A program made the translations under genes and the position numbers. The notes under the pieces were generated by a model. The model was given only the letters and a program-made list of their open reading frames with translations, was not told the DNA's origin and ran no database searches. From assembly GCA_028824685.1 (NCBI GenBank), contig JAPPCZ010000034.1, positions 1 to 64,000 of the forward strand: a DNA stretch of 64,000 nt, given 5' to 3'. This DNA comes from Candidatus Poribacteria bacterium. GTDB lineage: Bacteria > Poribacteria > WGA-4E > WGA-3G. Shown piece by piece: positions 17,544 to 26,078 of this stretch (positions within the stretch are counted from its first letter, which is position 1; each line of letters opens with the position of its first letter).

Positions 17544-17972
17544 CGCTGTAATCGCCTTTGGAACATGTCTCTTTATCGTATACATCATCGTAGACTACAA
17601 TAGAAATAGCGATAAACCCAAAAAACTTGAAAAACAGATGGAAACTCTAAAAAATGTGCGAGGTATTCTAATAATAGATCCGTCCCCGATTTTATCGGAA
17701 TTGATAAATCTAAATCGGAACGTCCTGTTCTTGTTGAAGTCAAATTCACTTTTCATTATCCAGGGGATAGCAGCAGCGATCTCATACATAAATCCATCGG
17801 TCAAATCCTACAATATAGGTTGGATTATATGAGGAAATATCCATCAACAGCACAGCTGCGCCTCTTTATTGTCAGCATAGATTATTCAGAAGTTGTTGAT
17901 GAGGTATGCCAAGACCTACAGGGACGTGACATTGACCTAAAACATATCGCGATAGAAAAAAGATTTAAGTAG
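17539..17972 (+). pseudogene. Membrane-anchored PD-(D/E)XK-like nuclease, frameshifted
   Basis: Two frames make one plausible protein. The first, from ATT 17539, gives a membrane anchor AVIAFGTCLFIVYIIVDY and a charged linker. At a run of six A (17649-17654) a -1 shift continues into a second frame ending TAG 17970-17972. That second part has PDFIGID, then VLVEVKF, then GQILQYRLDYM: the D ... ExK ... QxxxY pattern of the PD-(D/E)XK nuclease superfamily. Neither part has a normal start codon (ATT stands where ATG GAC would be expected). A broken gene, a sequencing error, or slippage at A-AAA-AAT are all possible. Confidence 0.5.
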
Positions 17973-18058
17973 AGGATTATCTTCTTGAACAATTTTTGGT
18001 ATACCATCGTCTAACACACCATATCCCTTAGAATCAAACGCACAGGAACAGGAAACAG

Positions 18059-20998
18059 ATGCAAAATTCCGAACCAGCACTTGAACAACTTCTCACAAAA
18101 GAACTTGAGGGAGAAGTGCGCTTTGATGCATACTCAAAAGCACTCTATAGCACAGATGCAAGCCTCTACCAAATTGAACCGATAGGGGTTATTGTTCCCA
18201 AACATAAACAAGATGTAATCAGAACGGTCCAGATCGCTGCTGAACGTAAAATCCCTATTCTTCCTCGCGGCGGCGGAACGAGTCTGGCAGGACAAAGCGT
18301 TGGCAAAGCTATCGTCTTGGACATGTCCAAGTATATGAATCAACTGGTTGAGGTTAACGTTGATGAACATTGGGCAAACGTCCAACCCGGAATTGTTCTT
18401 GATGAACTAAATCACAAACTCAAACCACACGGACTGATGTACGCCCCTGATGTCGCTACGAGCAGCCGAGCAAACGTTGGCGGCACCATCGGTAACAACT
18501 CCGCAGGTTCCCATTCGCTTATTTACGGTAAAACGATTGACCATGTGATGTCGCTTGACCTTGCGCTTGCAAATGGCGATGAGATAACAGCAGCACCCCT
18601 ATCATTTCCTGAAGTCGCATCAAAAAAACAAGGAGATTCCTTAGAAGCACATATCTATCAAGAACTTTGTCGAATCTGCGATGAAAACGCAGATGAAATC
18701 CGTAAACGCTATCCCAGAATTTTACGTAGAGTCGCAGGCTATAACCTTGATGAATATGTCTCAGATGCCGGTTCAAAAGAGGTAACACCATACCGTCGTG
18801 ACGGATGTGATGCACATCATCCTTTTAACCTCGCCAAAATTGTTGTCGGGTCCGAAGGCACACTGGCAACCACTGTTGAGGCAAAAATTAATCTTGTTCC
18901 CGTTCCCCAAATGACCTGTCTGTGTGTTGTTCATTTTAAGTCGCTCATCACCTCTATGGAGGCAATGCAACCCATCTTAGCGTGCAACCCAACTGCAGTT
19001 GAACTGATTGATAAAACAATACTTGGTATGGCACAAGGATCCTTGGAATTTTCACGACTTACCAGTTTTATTGAAGGTGAACCGGAAGCACTCCTCGCTG
19101 TTGAATTTTACGGTGAAACAGAAACTGAACTACATGAACAGATTGACCATCTTGAAAACACCTTGAAAAGTGCAGGATTCGGGTATGCGTATGTGCGGTG
19201 TTTTACTGCTGAAGAAAAGGCACGTGTGTGGGAAACCCGAAAAGCAGGACTCGGCTTGCTCATGGGAATGAAAGGCGATGCAAAACCGATTGGATTTGTG
19301 GAAGATGCCGCTGTTCCCATAGCGAATTTACCCGAATATGTCCGCCGATTTGACGATATTGTCACAAGACACGACACAACCGCCTCTTACTATGCCCACG
19401 CAAGTGTCGGATTGCTCCACAACCGCCCGATTATCAATCTCAAATCCGAAGCAGATATACATAAAATGCATAATATCGCACGCGAGGTGCGCGATCTACT
19501 TATGGACCTTGGCGGTGCAATGAGTGGAGAACACGGAGATGGACTTGTCCGAAGTGAATGGATTGAGAGCATGTTCGGTCCACAGATTTATCAAGCACTC
19601 CGTGAGGTCAAAAACGCTTTCGACCCAGATGGTATTATGAATCCCGGTAAAATTATTGATCCTCCCCCGATGACTGAAAACCTCCGATTCGGTGAAAAAT
19701 ACAACACCATTAAAATTGATACTTATTTCGATTATTCTGCACAAGACGGATTTGGCAGGGCAATCGAGATGTGTAATGGAGTCGGTGCGTGTCGTAAAAC
19801 CCTGACAGGTACCATGTGCCCATCCTTCATTGCTACACGAGAAGAGGAACACTCTACGCGCGGGCGTGCCAACGCGCTCCGCTCAGTAATCTCTGGTGCT
19901 TTGCCACATAAAGATTTCACCAGTGACCGACTCTATGATGTGCTTGACCTATGTCTCGGTTGTAAAGCGTGTAAGGCAGAATGTCCCTCTAATGTGGACA
20001 TGGCAAAAATCAAATATGAGATGCTTGCACATTACCGAAAAGCAAATGGACTTCCACTCCGAAATCGCCTTTTCGGAGAAATTGGGTCACTCGCTGTTTT
20101 AGGTTCAGCGTTCGCGCCACTCTCCAATTGGGCAACGAATAACCCATTTTCCAAGTGGATGGCAGAAAAACTGCTCGGTGTTGATCGCCGCAGAGATATG
20201 CCAACCTTCGTTCACCAATCCTTTGAAAAATGGTTCAAAAAACGCAAGTCACCACAAACTTCCGACAAAAAAGTTGTGTTGTTTCACGATACCTTTATGA
20301 ATTTTAGCGAACCCAATATCGGAAAGGCAGCAGTACACGTTTTAGAGTCTGCTGGATTTGAGGTAATCTTGCCGAAGAAACGTTGTTGTGGCAGACCGCT
20401 TATCTCAGAGGGCATGCTTGACAAAGCCATTGAGTACGCAAATTATAATATTGAACACCTCCATGCTTATGCAGAAGCTGGAATTCCAATTGTCGGGTGT
20501 GAACCGAGTTGTACCTCTGCATTGACTGACGATTATGTTGAACTTATTAGCACCGCTAAAGCAAAACGAGTTGCTGAGAGCACCTACTCATTGGAAGAAT
20601 TTCTGCTTCAAGCACATGAAAAAGGCGAACTTCCACTTACTTATGAGGCAGAACCGCGCGATATCTTGTTACACGGGCACTGTCATCAAAGAGCACTTGT
20701 TGGTATCCAACCAGTGTTGCAAATGCTTGCGTTACCAGAAGCGCATGACATCACAGTTATCGATTCCAGTTGTTGCGGCATGGCAGGTTCATTCGGATAT
20801 GAAAAATCACACTACGATCTTTCTATGAACATTGGCGAACTCCGTCTTTTCCCAACTATCCGAGAAAAAACTGGGGAGTTTACGCTGACAGCGTCAGGAT
20901 TTTCCTGCCGACACCAACTTGAACACGGGACCGGCATTTTACCGAAACACCCGATTGAAGTGCTAAGTGAAGCTGTTAGGTCGGATACCGAAATATAA
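18059..20998 (+). CDS. FAD/Fe-S D-2-hydroxyacid dehydrogenase (GlcD-GlpC fusion, YdiJ-like)
   Basis: The 979-residue protein joins two modules. The N-terminal one (residues about 35-540) is a VAO/PCMH flavin oxidoreductase: PRGGGTSLAGQS binds the FAD pyrophosphate and MSGEHGDGLVRSEW is the substrate-side block of GlcD-type enzymes. The C-terminal one has the cysteine blocks CNGVGAC...MCPS and CLGCKACKAECP for [4Fe-4S] clusters, and two CCG domains (KRCCGRP and SSCCGMAG). Known relatives oxidise D-lactate, glycolate or D-2-hydroxyglutarate and pass electrons to quinone. The exact substrate is inference. It is 35 bp upstream of the Nramp-like gene. Confidence 0.9.
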   Translation: MQNSEPALEQLLTKELEGEVRFDAYSKALYSTDASLYQIEPIGVIVPKHKQDVIRTVQIAAERKIPILPRGGGTSLAGQSVGKAIVLDMSKYMNQLVEVNVDEHWANVQPGIVLDELNHKLKPHGLMYAPDVATSSRANVGGTIGNNSAGSHSLIYGKTIDHVMSLDLALANGDEITAAPLSFPEVASKKQGDSLEAHIYQELCRICDENADEIRKRYPRILRRVAGYNLDEYVSDAGSKEVTPYRRDGCDAHHPFNLAKIVVGSEGTLATTVEAKINLVPVPQMTCLCVVHFKSLITSMEAMQPILACNPTAVELIDKTILGMAQGSLEFSRLTSFIEGEPEALLAVEFYGETETELHEQIDHLENTLKSAGFGYAYVRCFTAEEKARVWETRKAGLGLLMGMKGDAKPIGFVEDAAVPIANLPEYVRRFDDIVTRHDTTASYYAHASVGLLHNRPIINLKSEADIHKMHNIAREVRDLLMDLGGAMSGEHGDGLVRSEWIESMFGPQIYQALREVKNAFDPDGIMNPGKIIDPPPMTENLRFGEKYNTIKIDTYFDYSAQDGFGRAIEMCNGVGACRKTLTGTMCPSFIATREEEHSTRGRANALRSVISGALPHKDFTSDRLYDVLDLCLGCKACKAECPSNVDMAKIKYEMLAHYRKANGLPLRNRLFGEIGSLAVLGSAFAPLSNWATNNPFSKWMAEKLLGVDRRRDMPTFVHQSFEKWFKKRKSPQTSDKKVVLFHDTFMNFSEPNIGKAAVHVLESAGFEVILPKKRCCGRPLISEGMLDKAIEYANYNIEHLHAYAEAGIPIVGCEPSCTSALTDDYVELISTAKAKRVAESTYSLEEFLLQAHEKGELPLTYEAEPRDILLHGHCHQRALVGIQPVLQMLALPEAHDITVIDSSCCGMAGSFGYEKSHYDLSMNIGELRLFPTIREKTGEFTLTASGFSCRHQLEHGTGILPKHPIEVLSEAVRSDTEI

Positions 20999-21033
20999 GA
21001 AATATGTCCCGTATCTATTTAAGGAAATAATAA

Positions 21034-22479
21034 ATGCCTAAAATTTTTGAACCACTTGAAGGCTTTAAAACTATAGATTTACCAGAAAAGCAATTGCCTT
21101 TCTGGAAGATAGCAGGTCCTGGTGCTATTTTAGTCGGATTATCTATTGGTGCAGGCGAAATTGTGATTTGGCCTCTCATCGCCGCAGAATACGGCGCAAG
21201 TATGGTGTGGGCAGCTGTCCTCGGTGTATTTCTCCAACTTTGGATTAACTTTGAAGTAGGCAGATGGACGATTGCTACTGGCGAAACCGTATACACAGGT
21301 TACAGTCGCGTTTGGCGAGGCTTTGCACCGTTGTTTATTCTGCTTATTGTAATAGGATGGATTGCACCGGGGTGGGCGCGCGAATCGGGAGTCGCACTCA
21401 AAGCACTCATTTTTAACTCTAAATGGCAAGCTGGGACATTTTGGGGTTCAGACACCTTCTGGACAATAATTACGTTTGTAATTGCTTCAGTCATCTTATT
21501 CGGACCGAAATTGGTTTATCAATCCTTAGAACATACAATAGAAGTCCTTGTTGCTGTTGTTACGATTGGACTTATTCTCGTTGCTATTTTGGTCGGTTCT
21601 TGGGACACGTGGAAGGACTTAGGAGCAGGAATAGTAAACATTGGGTACAAAGACCCGAACATGTCGGTAAAAGCGTTATTCATTGCTCTGGTGTTTGCAG
21701 GGGCAGGCGGCACTGCAAATCTATTTTATACGTTCTATCTTCGAGATAAAAACATTGGAATGGGCGCGCGCGTCCCTGGACTTCAAAACCCTCTAAGAGG
21801 ACGGACCGAAAAAGTGCCAGCAACCGGTTTTCTCTTTGAAGAAACAGAAGAAAATCGCCGTCGTTTTGCTGATTGGTGGCGCTACATAAAACGCGACCAA
21901 ATGCTATTCTTTTGGGCACTTAATACTTTCACAATTCTGCTCTTCATTTTTGGTGCGCTCGCTGTTTTACGTCCTGAAGGAATCGTCCCTGACAGAAGCC
22001 AACTGATTTTCGATGAAGCAAATATATTAGGAAAAAACTTTGGAGAGTTCGGGCGTCGTATCTTTTTAGTAGTTGGTGTTGCAACGCTCTTCGGCACACA
22101 ACTGGCATTGCTTGATGGTGTGGGACGTTCTGTTTCAGATATTATCTATACTAACTTTAAGGGGGCACAAAAACGAGAATTGAGTTGGTGGTACCTGCTC
22201 ATAGTAGGTATCTGGATTGTCGCTGGATGCGTAATTACGTTTGTGATGGAACGGTTAAATGTTAGTGGTCTCGGTTTTCTCTTTAACGCAGCATATATGG
22301 GTGGTTTTGCGATGGCACTCTATGTACCGCTTACGCTGTATATGAACTACCGCTTTTTACCTAAAATTGCTAAACCGAAAACGATGTCAACTATAATGAT
22401 GTTCATTGCTTCAGCCGTTTATATCGGATTTGCTATTTCAAGTATTATATGGGAAATTAAACGACTCATCGGAGGATAA
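21034..22479 (+). CDS. Nramp (SLC11)-fold transporter with non-canonical metal site
   Basis: The 481-residue integral membrane protein has about eleven hydrophobic segments and the overall Nramp pattern. Helix 1 reads KIAGPGAILVGLSIGAGE where canonical Nramp has DPGN: the metal-binding Asp and Asn are replaced by Gly and Ala. The region corresponding to helix 6 reads GAGGTANLFYTFYL instead of the MPHN motif. It may therefore carry a different ion or solute, as other diverged Nramp relatives do. A long hydrophilic loop lies around residues 240-285. The PhyH gene starts 1 bp after its stop. Confidence 0.82.
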   Translation: MPKIFEPLEGFKTIDLPEKQLPFWKIAGPGAILVGLSIGAGEIVIWPLIAAEYGASMVWAAVLGVFLQLWINFEVGRWTIATGETVYTGYSRVWRGFAPLFILLIVIGWIAPGWARESGVALKALIFNSKWQAGTFWGSDTFWTIITFVIASVILFGPKLVYQSLEHTIEVLVAVVTIGLILVAILVGSWDTWKDLGAGIVNIGYKDPNMSVKALFIALVFAGAGGTANLFYTFYLRDKNIGMGARVPGLQNPLRGRTEKVPATGFLFEETEENRRRFADWWRYIKRDQMLFFWALNTFTILLFIFGALAVLRPEGIVPDRSQLIFDEANILGKNFGEFGRRIFLVVGVATLFGTQLALLDGVGRSVSDIIYTNFKGAQKRELSWWYLLIVGIWIVAGCVITFVMERLNVSGLGFLFNAAYMGGFAMALYVPLTLYMNYRFLPKIAKPKTMSTIMMFIASAVYIGFAISSIIWEIKRLIGG

Positions 22480-22480
22480 A

Positions 22481-23302
22481 ATGGATAAGAATTCACAAAA
22501 AGCCTTTTTTGAGAAGGAAGGCTATCTCATTGTTGAAAACTTAATGTCACCTGCAGAGCTGGAAGAATGCCAAGCAGAGATTCAACTGCTGCATCAGTTT
22601 GCTGCTGGTCAGGAATCAGATACTGAAAAAGAACGGGCAGATGTCGCACGTAGACACGTACAACGCGAACCTTTCGCGAAAGATGAAACACAAGGCGACA
22701 AATTACCCGTACTGCGGAAAGCTGAAAATACGCGACAATATTCAGAGGTATTTAGGAATTTAGCACAACATCCGAACCTTATAGCAGTACTCCAAAACCT
22801 TATTGGTGACGACCTACTTCTGTTTAGAAGCACCTTGATGTTCAAACCTGCTTTTCACGGTTCATCACACGGGCTGCACCAAGATTCAGCATATTGGCCG
22901 ATGGAACCGCCGAGATTAGTTACTGTCAGCATTGCCCTCAACGATGCAACGCCAGAAAACGGCTGTTTTAAAGTTGTTCCGCGTAGCCACCTATGGGGTG
23001 TTCAGGAATGGGGGGGAATCGCACGGCAACAGGATGCTGAACTCACCGATCGTGAGGAAGTTGCAAAACAACAGATGGATGTCCCACTTTCTGCAGGCAG
23101 TGCACTGTTTTTCCATAGCCTCATGGTGCACGGTTCCGGTCCGAATGCTTCACCAAATTCCAGAAACACAGCACTCTACGCCTATTTTTCACCAGAAGTA
23201 AGGTATGTAACTAAAGATGGAAAGGGAGAACGCACCTTCCCTGTCGTGGCAGGACTAAACGGGCAAACAGAACTCAAGTTCACCGCACAAAAAGCATCTT
23301 AA
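22481..23302 (+). CDS. Phytanoyl-CoA dioxygenase-family oxygenase
   Basis: A predicted Fe(II)/2-oxoglutarate oxygenase of 273 residues. The start is the ATG at 22481, directly after GGAGG and 1 bp past the transporter stop; in-frame codons upstream lie inside that gene. The iron site is visible as His-x-Asp in LHQDSAYWP (about residue 130) and the distal His in MVHGSGPNAS, with Arg of NSRNTAL expected to bind 2-oxoglutarate. The family hydroxylates small molecules, often lipids or natural products; no substrate can be deduced. Probably coexpressed with the transporter. Confidence 0.88.
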   Translation: MDKNSQKAFFEKEGYLIVENLMSPAELEECQAEIQLLHQFAAGQESDTEKERADVARRHVQREPFAKDETQGDKLPVLRKAENTRQYSEVFRNLAQHPNLIAVLQNLIGDDLLLFRSTLMFKPAFHGSSHGLHQDSAYWPMEPPRLVTVSIALNDATPENGCFKVVPRSHLWGVQEWGGIARQQDAELTDREEVAKQQMDVPLSAGSALFFHSLMVHGSGPNASPNSRNTALYAYFSPEVRYVTKDGKGERTFPVVAGLNGQTELKFTAQKAS

Positions 23303-23344
23303 CTGCTTATAATAAAATCTATAATTAATGGGACACTTCTGTAT

Positions 23345-23363
23345 CGCAAACTGTTAGTTTGCG
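23345..23363. repeat. Hairpin, family E
   Basis: CGCAAACT-gtt-AGTTTGCG is a perfect 8-bp stem with a 3-nt loop, ten bases before the MITE-like element. A variant lies just beyond the second element at 62397-62412, in opposite orientation. Confidence 0.7.
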
Positions 23364-23372
23364 GACGAATAT

Positions 23373-23691
23373 GCACAAACTAAATGAAGATTAAATAAAT
23401 ATTTCGGTAATTTCTTTAGTCCCGTAGGGACGCAATGTTTATAGAAATGTGATAACCTATCTTTCTTTAGTTCCGTAGGAACGGCATATTTATTGTTGAT
23501 GTGCTTCGAAACATTTCGTCCCTACGGGACTAAGCGGCGTGATCGCCCGCGCTGCTATAAACATATCGTCCCCGCCAAATACCAAACGCGTATTTGGCGT
23601 TGATTCACGGGACTGAAGAGCACACAAAATGTTCCGAATATACACAATGAAAATTACCGAATTAATAAATTAATCTTCATACAGTTTGTGC
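23373..23691. mobile_element. MITE-like element, copy 1 (carries a family B insert)
   Basis: No coding potential. The ends are imperfect inverted repeats of about 40 bp: one end begins GCACAAACTAAATGAAGATT and the other, reversed, GCACAAACTGTATGAAGATT. Inside are four small hairpins, GTCCCgtaGGGAC, GTTCCgtaGGAAC, GTCCCtacGGGAC and a last one interrupted by the family B repeat at 23573-23608. The two left hairpins read GTA and the two right ones TAC, so the whole element is itself a large palindrome. The same element recurs at 62102-62390. The gap 23303-23779 holds nothing else. Confidence 0.8.
23573..23608 (+). repeat. Structured hairpin repeat, family B, copy 1
   Basis: CGCCAAATAC pairs perfectly with GTATTTGGCG (10 bp) around the loop CAAACGC, followed by TTGATTCAC. 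It lies between the arms of the last hairpin of the MITE-like element, and is missing at the same place in the second element near 62297. Confidence 0.82.
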
Positions 23692-23779
23692 TACAACTTC
23701 TGTTGTCTGTTATGTTTCCAAAACAGATTTATTAAAACGTCTCAATAATTTCAAAGTTCACTATATGTGAAGGGAACGT

Positions 23780-24574
23780 ATGAAAGTTGCCCTTGAAGGA
23801 CACGGAGCAATTGTCACTGGCGGCGCAAATGGCATCGGAAAGGCGATTGTGCATGCGCTCGTTGAAAATGGTGCACATGTCGCAATTGTGGATATTGACA
23901 CACAAGCTGGCACTCAAACCGCTCAAGACATTCAGCAAGCAGGTGGCACGTGCATCTTTGTGGAGGCAGATGTTGCAAACCCTGAACAGATGGAAGCGGC
24001 TGCGCAAACCATCGCTGCCCAACTCGGTGGAATTCAAATCCTCATCAATAATGCTGGCATTAACACAAAAAGTGACCGCGTCCCAATTCATCAATACACT
24101 TTAGACGACTGGCACCGTATCTTGCAGGTTGACCTAACTGGTGTATTTGTGACAAGTCGTGCCGTTATACCCCACATGCTTGAAAATGTCTCTGGTCGTA
24201 TTGTTAATATCAGTTCTATTGCTGGGTTAGTACCGCTGCGTCTTCAGAGCGCGTTTGTTGCGGCGAAGGCAGGCGTTGCCAATCTCACACGTTCCATGGC
24301 GTTGGAACTTGGACCGCAAGGGATTCTTGTCAACGCAGTTGCACCAGGTTCTACGTTGACGCGCGGCACAAAAGCACTCTTTTATGGTCCTGATGGAGAG
24401 TACACAGAAAAGGCTGCAAGTCTCCTATCACACATTCCACTCGGAAGACCGGGAAAAGTTGAGGAGATTGCTGCAGCCGTGCTGTTTTTAGTCGCTCCAG
24501 AGGCAAGCTACGTCAATGGGACCATCCTAACCGTAGATGGTGGTTGGACTGCAGGTTACACGCGGGATTGGTAA
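23780..24574 (+). CDS. Short-chain dehydrogenase/reductase, catalytic Tyr replaced
   Basis: The 264-residue protein is a classical SDR by length and motifs: TGGANGIGKA binds NAD(P), NNAG follows the fourth strand, and VNISSIAG carries the catalytic Ser. The YxxxK motif reads FVAAK (codon TTT), so the catalytic Tyr is Phe. Loss of this Tyr normally abolishes or greatly lowers reductase activity; the protein may have another role or use a different acid. PGS after the sixth strand and the C-terminal VNGTILTVDGGWTAG are normal. It converges on a cupin gene. Confidence 0.85.
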   Translation: MKVALEGHGAIVTGGANGIGKAIVHALVENGAHVAIVDIDTQAGTQTAQDIQQAGGTCIFVEADVANPEQMEAAAQTIAAQLGGIQILINNAGINTKSDRVPIHQYTLDDWHRILQVDLTGVFVTSRAVIPHMLENVSGRIVNISSIAGLVPLRLQSAFVAAKAGVANLTRSMALELGPQGILVNAVAPGSTLTRGTKALFYGPDGEYTEKAASLLSHIPLGRPGKVEEIAAAVLFLVAPEASYVNGTILTVDGGWTAGYTRDW

Positions 24575-24594
24575 GGGATGGTTTGTTCCATCCC
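24575..24594 (+). terminator. Possible terminator between SDR and cupin genes
   Basis: GGGATGG and CCATCCC form a 7-bp stem with the loop tttgtt directly after the SDR stop. It lacks a clear U run, so it may be a bidirectional but weak terminator for the convergent pair. Confidence 0.45.
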
Positions 24595-24599
24595 ATGAT

Positions 24600-25016
24600 T
24601 TACGGATTCGGCGGTGAAGTACAGATGAGAACTTCCAATGTCTCATCGCCAGTGTTTTCAATCCCATGCTCACACCACGGTGGAAGATGAATAAAAGTCC
24701 CTGCTTTCACAGGCACTTTTTCATCAGCAATCGTCATAGTGCCTTCTCCGCGCATTATAACATAACACTCCTCCGTATGATGGCTTCCAGGCTCCAAAAC
24801 GACGTGTGGCGGCACAAAAAACATCACCATCCCTAAATTCTGTGCGGGTGCTTTCGGATTCGCAGGATGCACAACCCGCACCCCAATTCCATCGCAACCC
24901 GGATATTTCACCGGCACGCCATCTTGCACCGTTACCACGTTGGCTTGCACCTGTCCCTTCGGTTTCGGAATTGGTGGTTCTCCTTCGTAACCTTTAAACA
25001 ACTTAATCTTTGCCAT
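24600..25016 (-). CDS. Cupin-domain protein
   Basis: The 138-residue protein is a single beta-barrel cupin. Motif 1 is represented by PGSHHTEECYVIMRGEG (about residues 76-92), with the His-His and Glu metal ligands. Motif 2 is in HLPPWCEHGIENTGDE with the distal His. Small cupins of this type can be isomerases, dioxygenases or sugar-binding regulators. It lies 15 bp downstream of the FAH-family gene on the same strand, so the pair probably acts in the same catabolic route. Confidence 0.82.
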   Translation of the reverse strand: MAKIKLFKGYEGEPPIPKPKGQVQANVVTVQDGVPVKYPGCDGIGVRVVHPANPKAPAQNLGMVMFFVPPHVVLEPGSHHTEECYVIMRGEGTMTIADEKVPVKAGTFIHLPPWCEHGIENTGDETLEVLICTSPPNP

Positions 25017-25031
25017 CTTTCACCTCTGTCG

Positions 25032-25781
25032 TTACGCCACAACAGTATTGCGTAAAACACCGATTCCCTCAATCTCAACTTCAACGACATCACCATCTTG
25101 CAAAGCAGTTGTAGTTCCGGGTGTTCCCGTGAAAACCGCATCCCCAGGTTCCAAAGTTATCGCTTGTGAGATGAAACTAACAATCACTGGCACAGGAAAA
25201 ATGAGATCGCCAGTAGTTTGAGACTGAACCACATCACCATTGATGCGAGTCTCTAATTGTAGATCACCATAGTCAAGACCAGTAGCAATGACAGGCCCAA
25301 TAGGTCCAAAGGTATCAGATGCTTTCGCGCGCCACCATTGCATATCATTACTTTGCCACGTACGTGCGCTTACATCGTTTCCGCAGGTAACGCCTAAGAT
25401 ATTTGCCTCTGCTTCGGCAGGGGTTGCTTTACTCGTTTGTTCCTTCATTAAGACCACCAATTCGCCTTCTGCATGCACATCATCATCACCTTCAGGAAGC
25501 ACAATCTCGCCTTCTGGATCATTAATGCATGATGGCGTTTTGATGAAGATTTCCGGATTTTTAGGCTCAGGTGCATCCCCTAAATGACTTCGATAATTCA
25601 AACCAACGGCTAAAACTTTTGAGGGCGTTGCCGGTGCCAAGAGTTGCACATCTTCTAAAGCAACAGTATCTCCGGTTTCACTGTAGTCCGTAAATGGACA
25701 TCCATCCAACGTTCGCAAACTATTGCCTTCAACAATGCCGTATCCAACTGTTCTATTCAATTTATATCGAGCAAATTTCAT
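25032..25781 (-). CDS. Fumarylacetoacetate hydrolase-family protein
   Basis: FAH-family enzymes cleave or decarboxylate beta-diketo acids in catabolism of aromatic acids or sugars. The start is the ATG at 25781 after GGAGGATTAATT, giving 249 residues. Family blocks visible are LAVGLNYRSHLGD, then the acidic metal-ligand region EIVLPEGDDDVHAEGELVV, then GNDVSARTWQ, and near the end TGTPGTTTALQDGDVVEVEIEG. The ligand pattern ExE...D is recognisable. Exact substrate unknown. Confidence 0.87.
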   Translation of the reverse strand: MKFARYKLNRTVGYGIVEGNSLRTLDGCPFTDYSETGDTVALEDVQLLAPATPSKVLAVGLNYRSHLGDAPEPKNPEIFIKTPSCINDPEGEIVLPEGDDDVHAEGELVVLMKEQTSKATPAEAEANILGVTCGNDVSARTWQSNDMQWWRAKASDTFGPIGPVIATGLDYGDLQLETRINGDVVQSQTTGDLIFPVPVIVSFISQAITLEPGDAVFTGTPGTTTALQDGDVVEVEIEGIGVLRNTVVA

Positions 25782-25890
25782 AATTAATCCTCCATTTCTA
25801 TTCTCACATAAGTTAATCATTTTGTCAACCGTTCTTGCTTGCTATTCTGCACAGAGGCATTCAATTGTCGCGCAGTGTTCTTGTTGGAGG

Positions 25891-25924
25891 GAATCAACGC
25901 TGAATACGCGTTTGGTATTCAGCG
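25891..25924 (-). repeat. Structured hairpin repeat, family B, copy 2
   Basis: Read on the minus strand: CGCTGAATAC, loop CAAACGC, GTATTCAGCG, then TTGATTC. The loop and 3' tail equal those of 23573-23608, but two stem pairs differ on both arms together (C-G to T-A and A-T to G-C), so the stem is maintained. Confidence 0.82.
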
Positions 25925-25946
25925 GGTTTGTAACCCCAATTTCTTT

Positions 25947-26010
25947 TGTAGGAGCGAGCTCCAGCTCGCGACCGTTCGTAGTATATCGCGAACTGGAGCT
26001 CGCTCCTACA
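25947..26010. repeat. Long palindrome, family A, copy 1
   Basis: TGTAGGAGCGAGCTCCAG is exactly mirrored by CTGGAGCTCGCTCCTACA. After a one-base mismatch the pairing goes on through TCGCGA on each side, giving a stem of about 24 pairs with a 14-nt loop. It lies 23 bp after a family B hairpin, in the gap before argC. Confidence 0.82.
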
Positions 26011-26078
26011 GTAAGAGGTTTTAGATAAAAGAATAAATTATCGAGAATTGAATGTCTCTGCTATTCTGCAACAAAACG

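Noticed and set aside
17638..17832. A separate 64-codon gene starting at ATG 17638
   Set aside because: It begins inside the linker of the broken nuclease-like gene and its later part is a shadow of the frame with the PD-(D/E)XK pattern.
23373..23691. CRISPR array, because of regular short palindromes
   Set aside because: The repeats alternate in orientation, are not evenly spaced, and have terminal inverted repeats; no cas gene is near.
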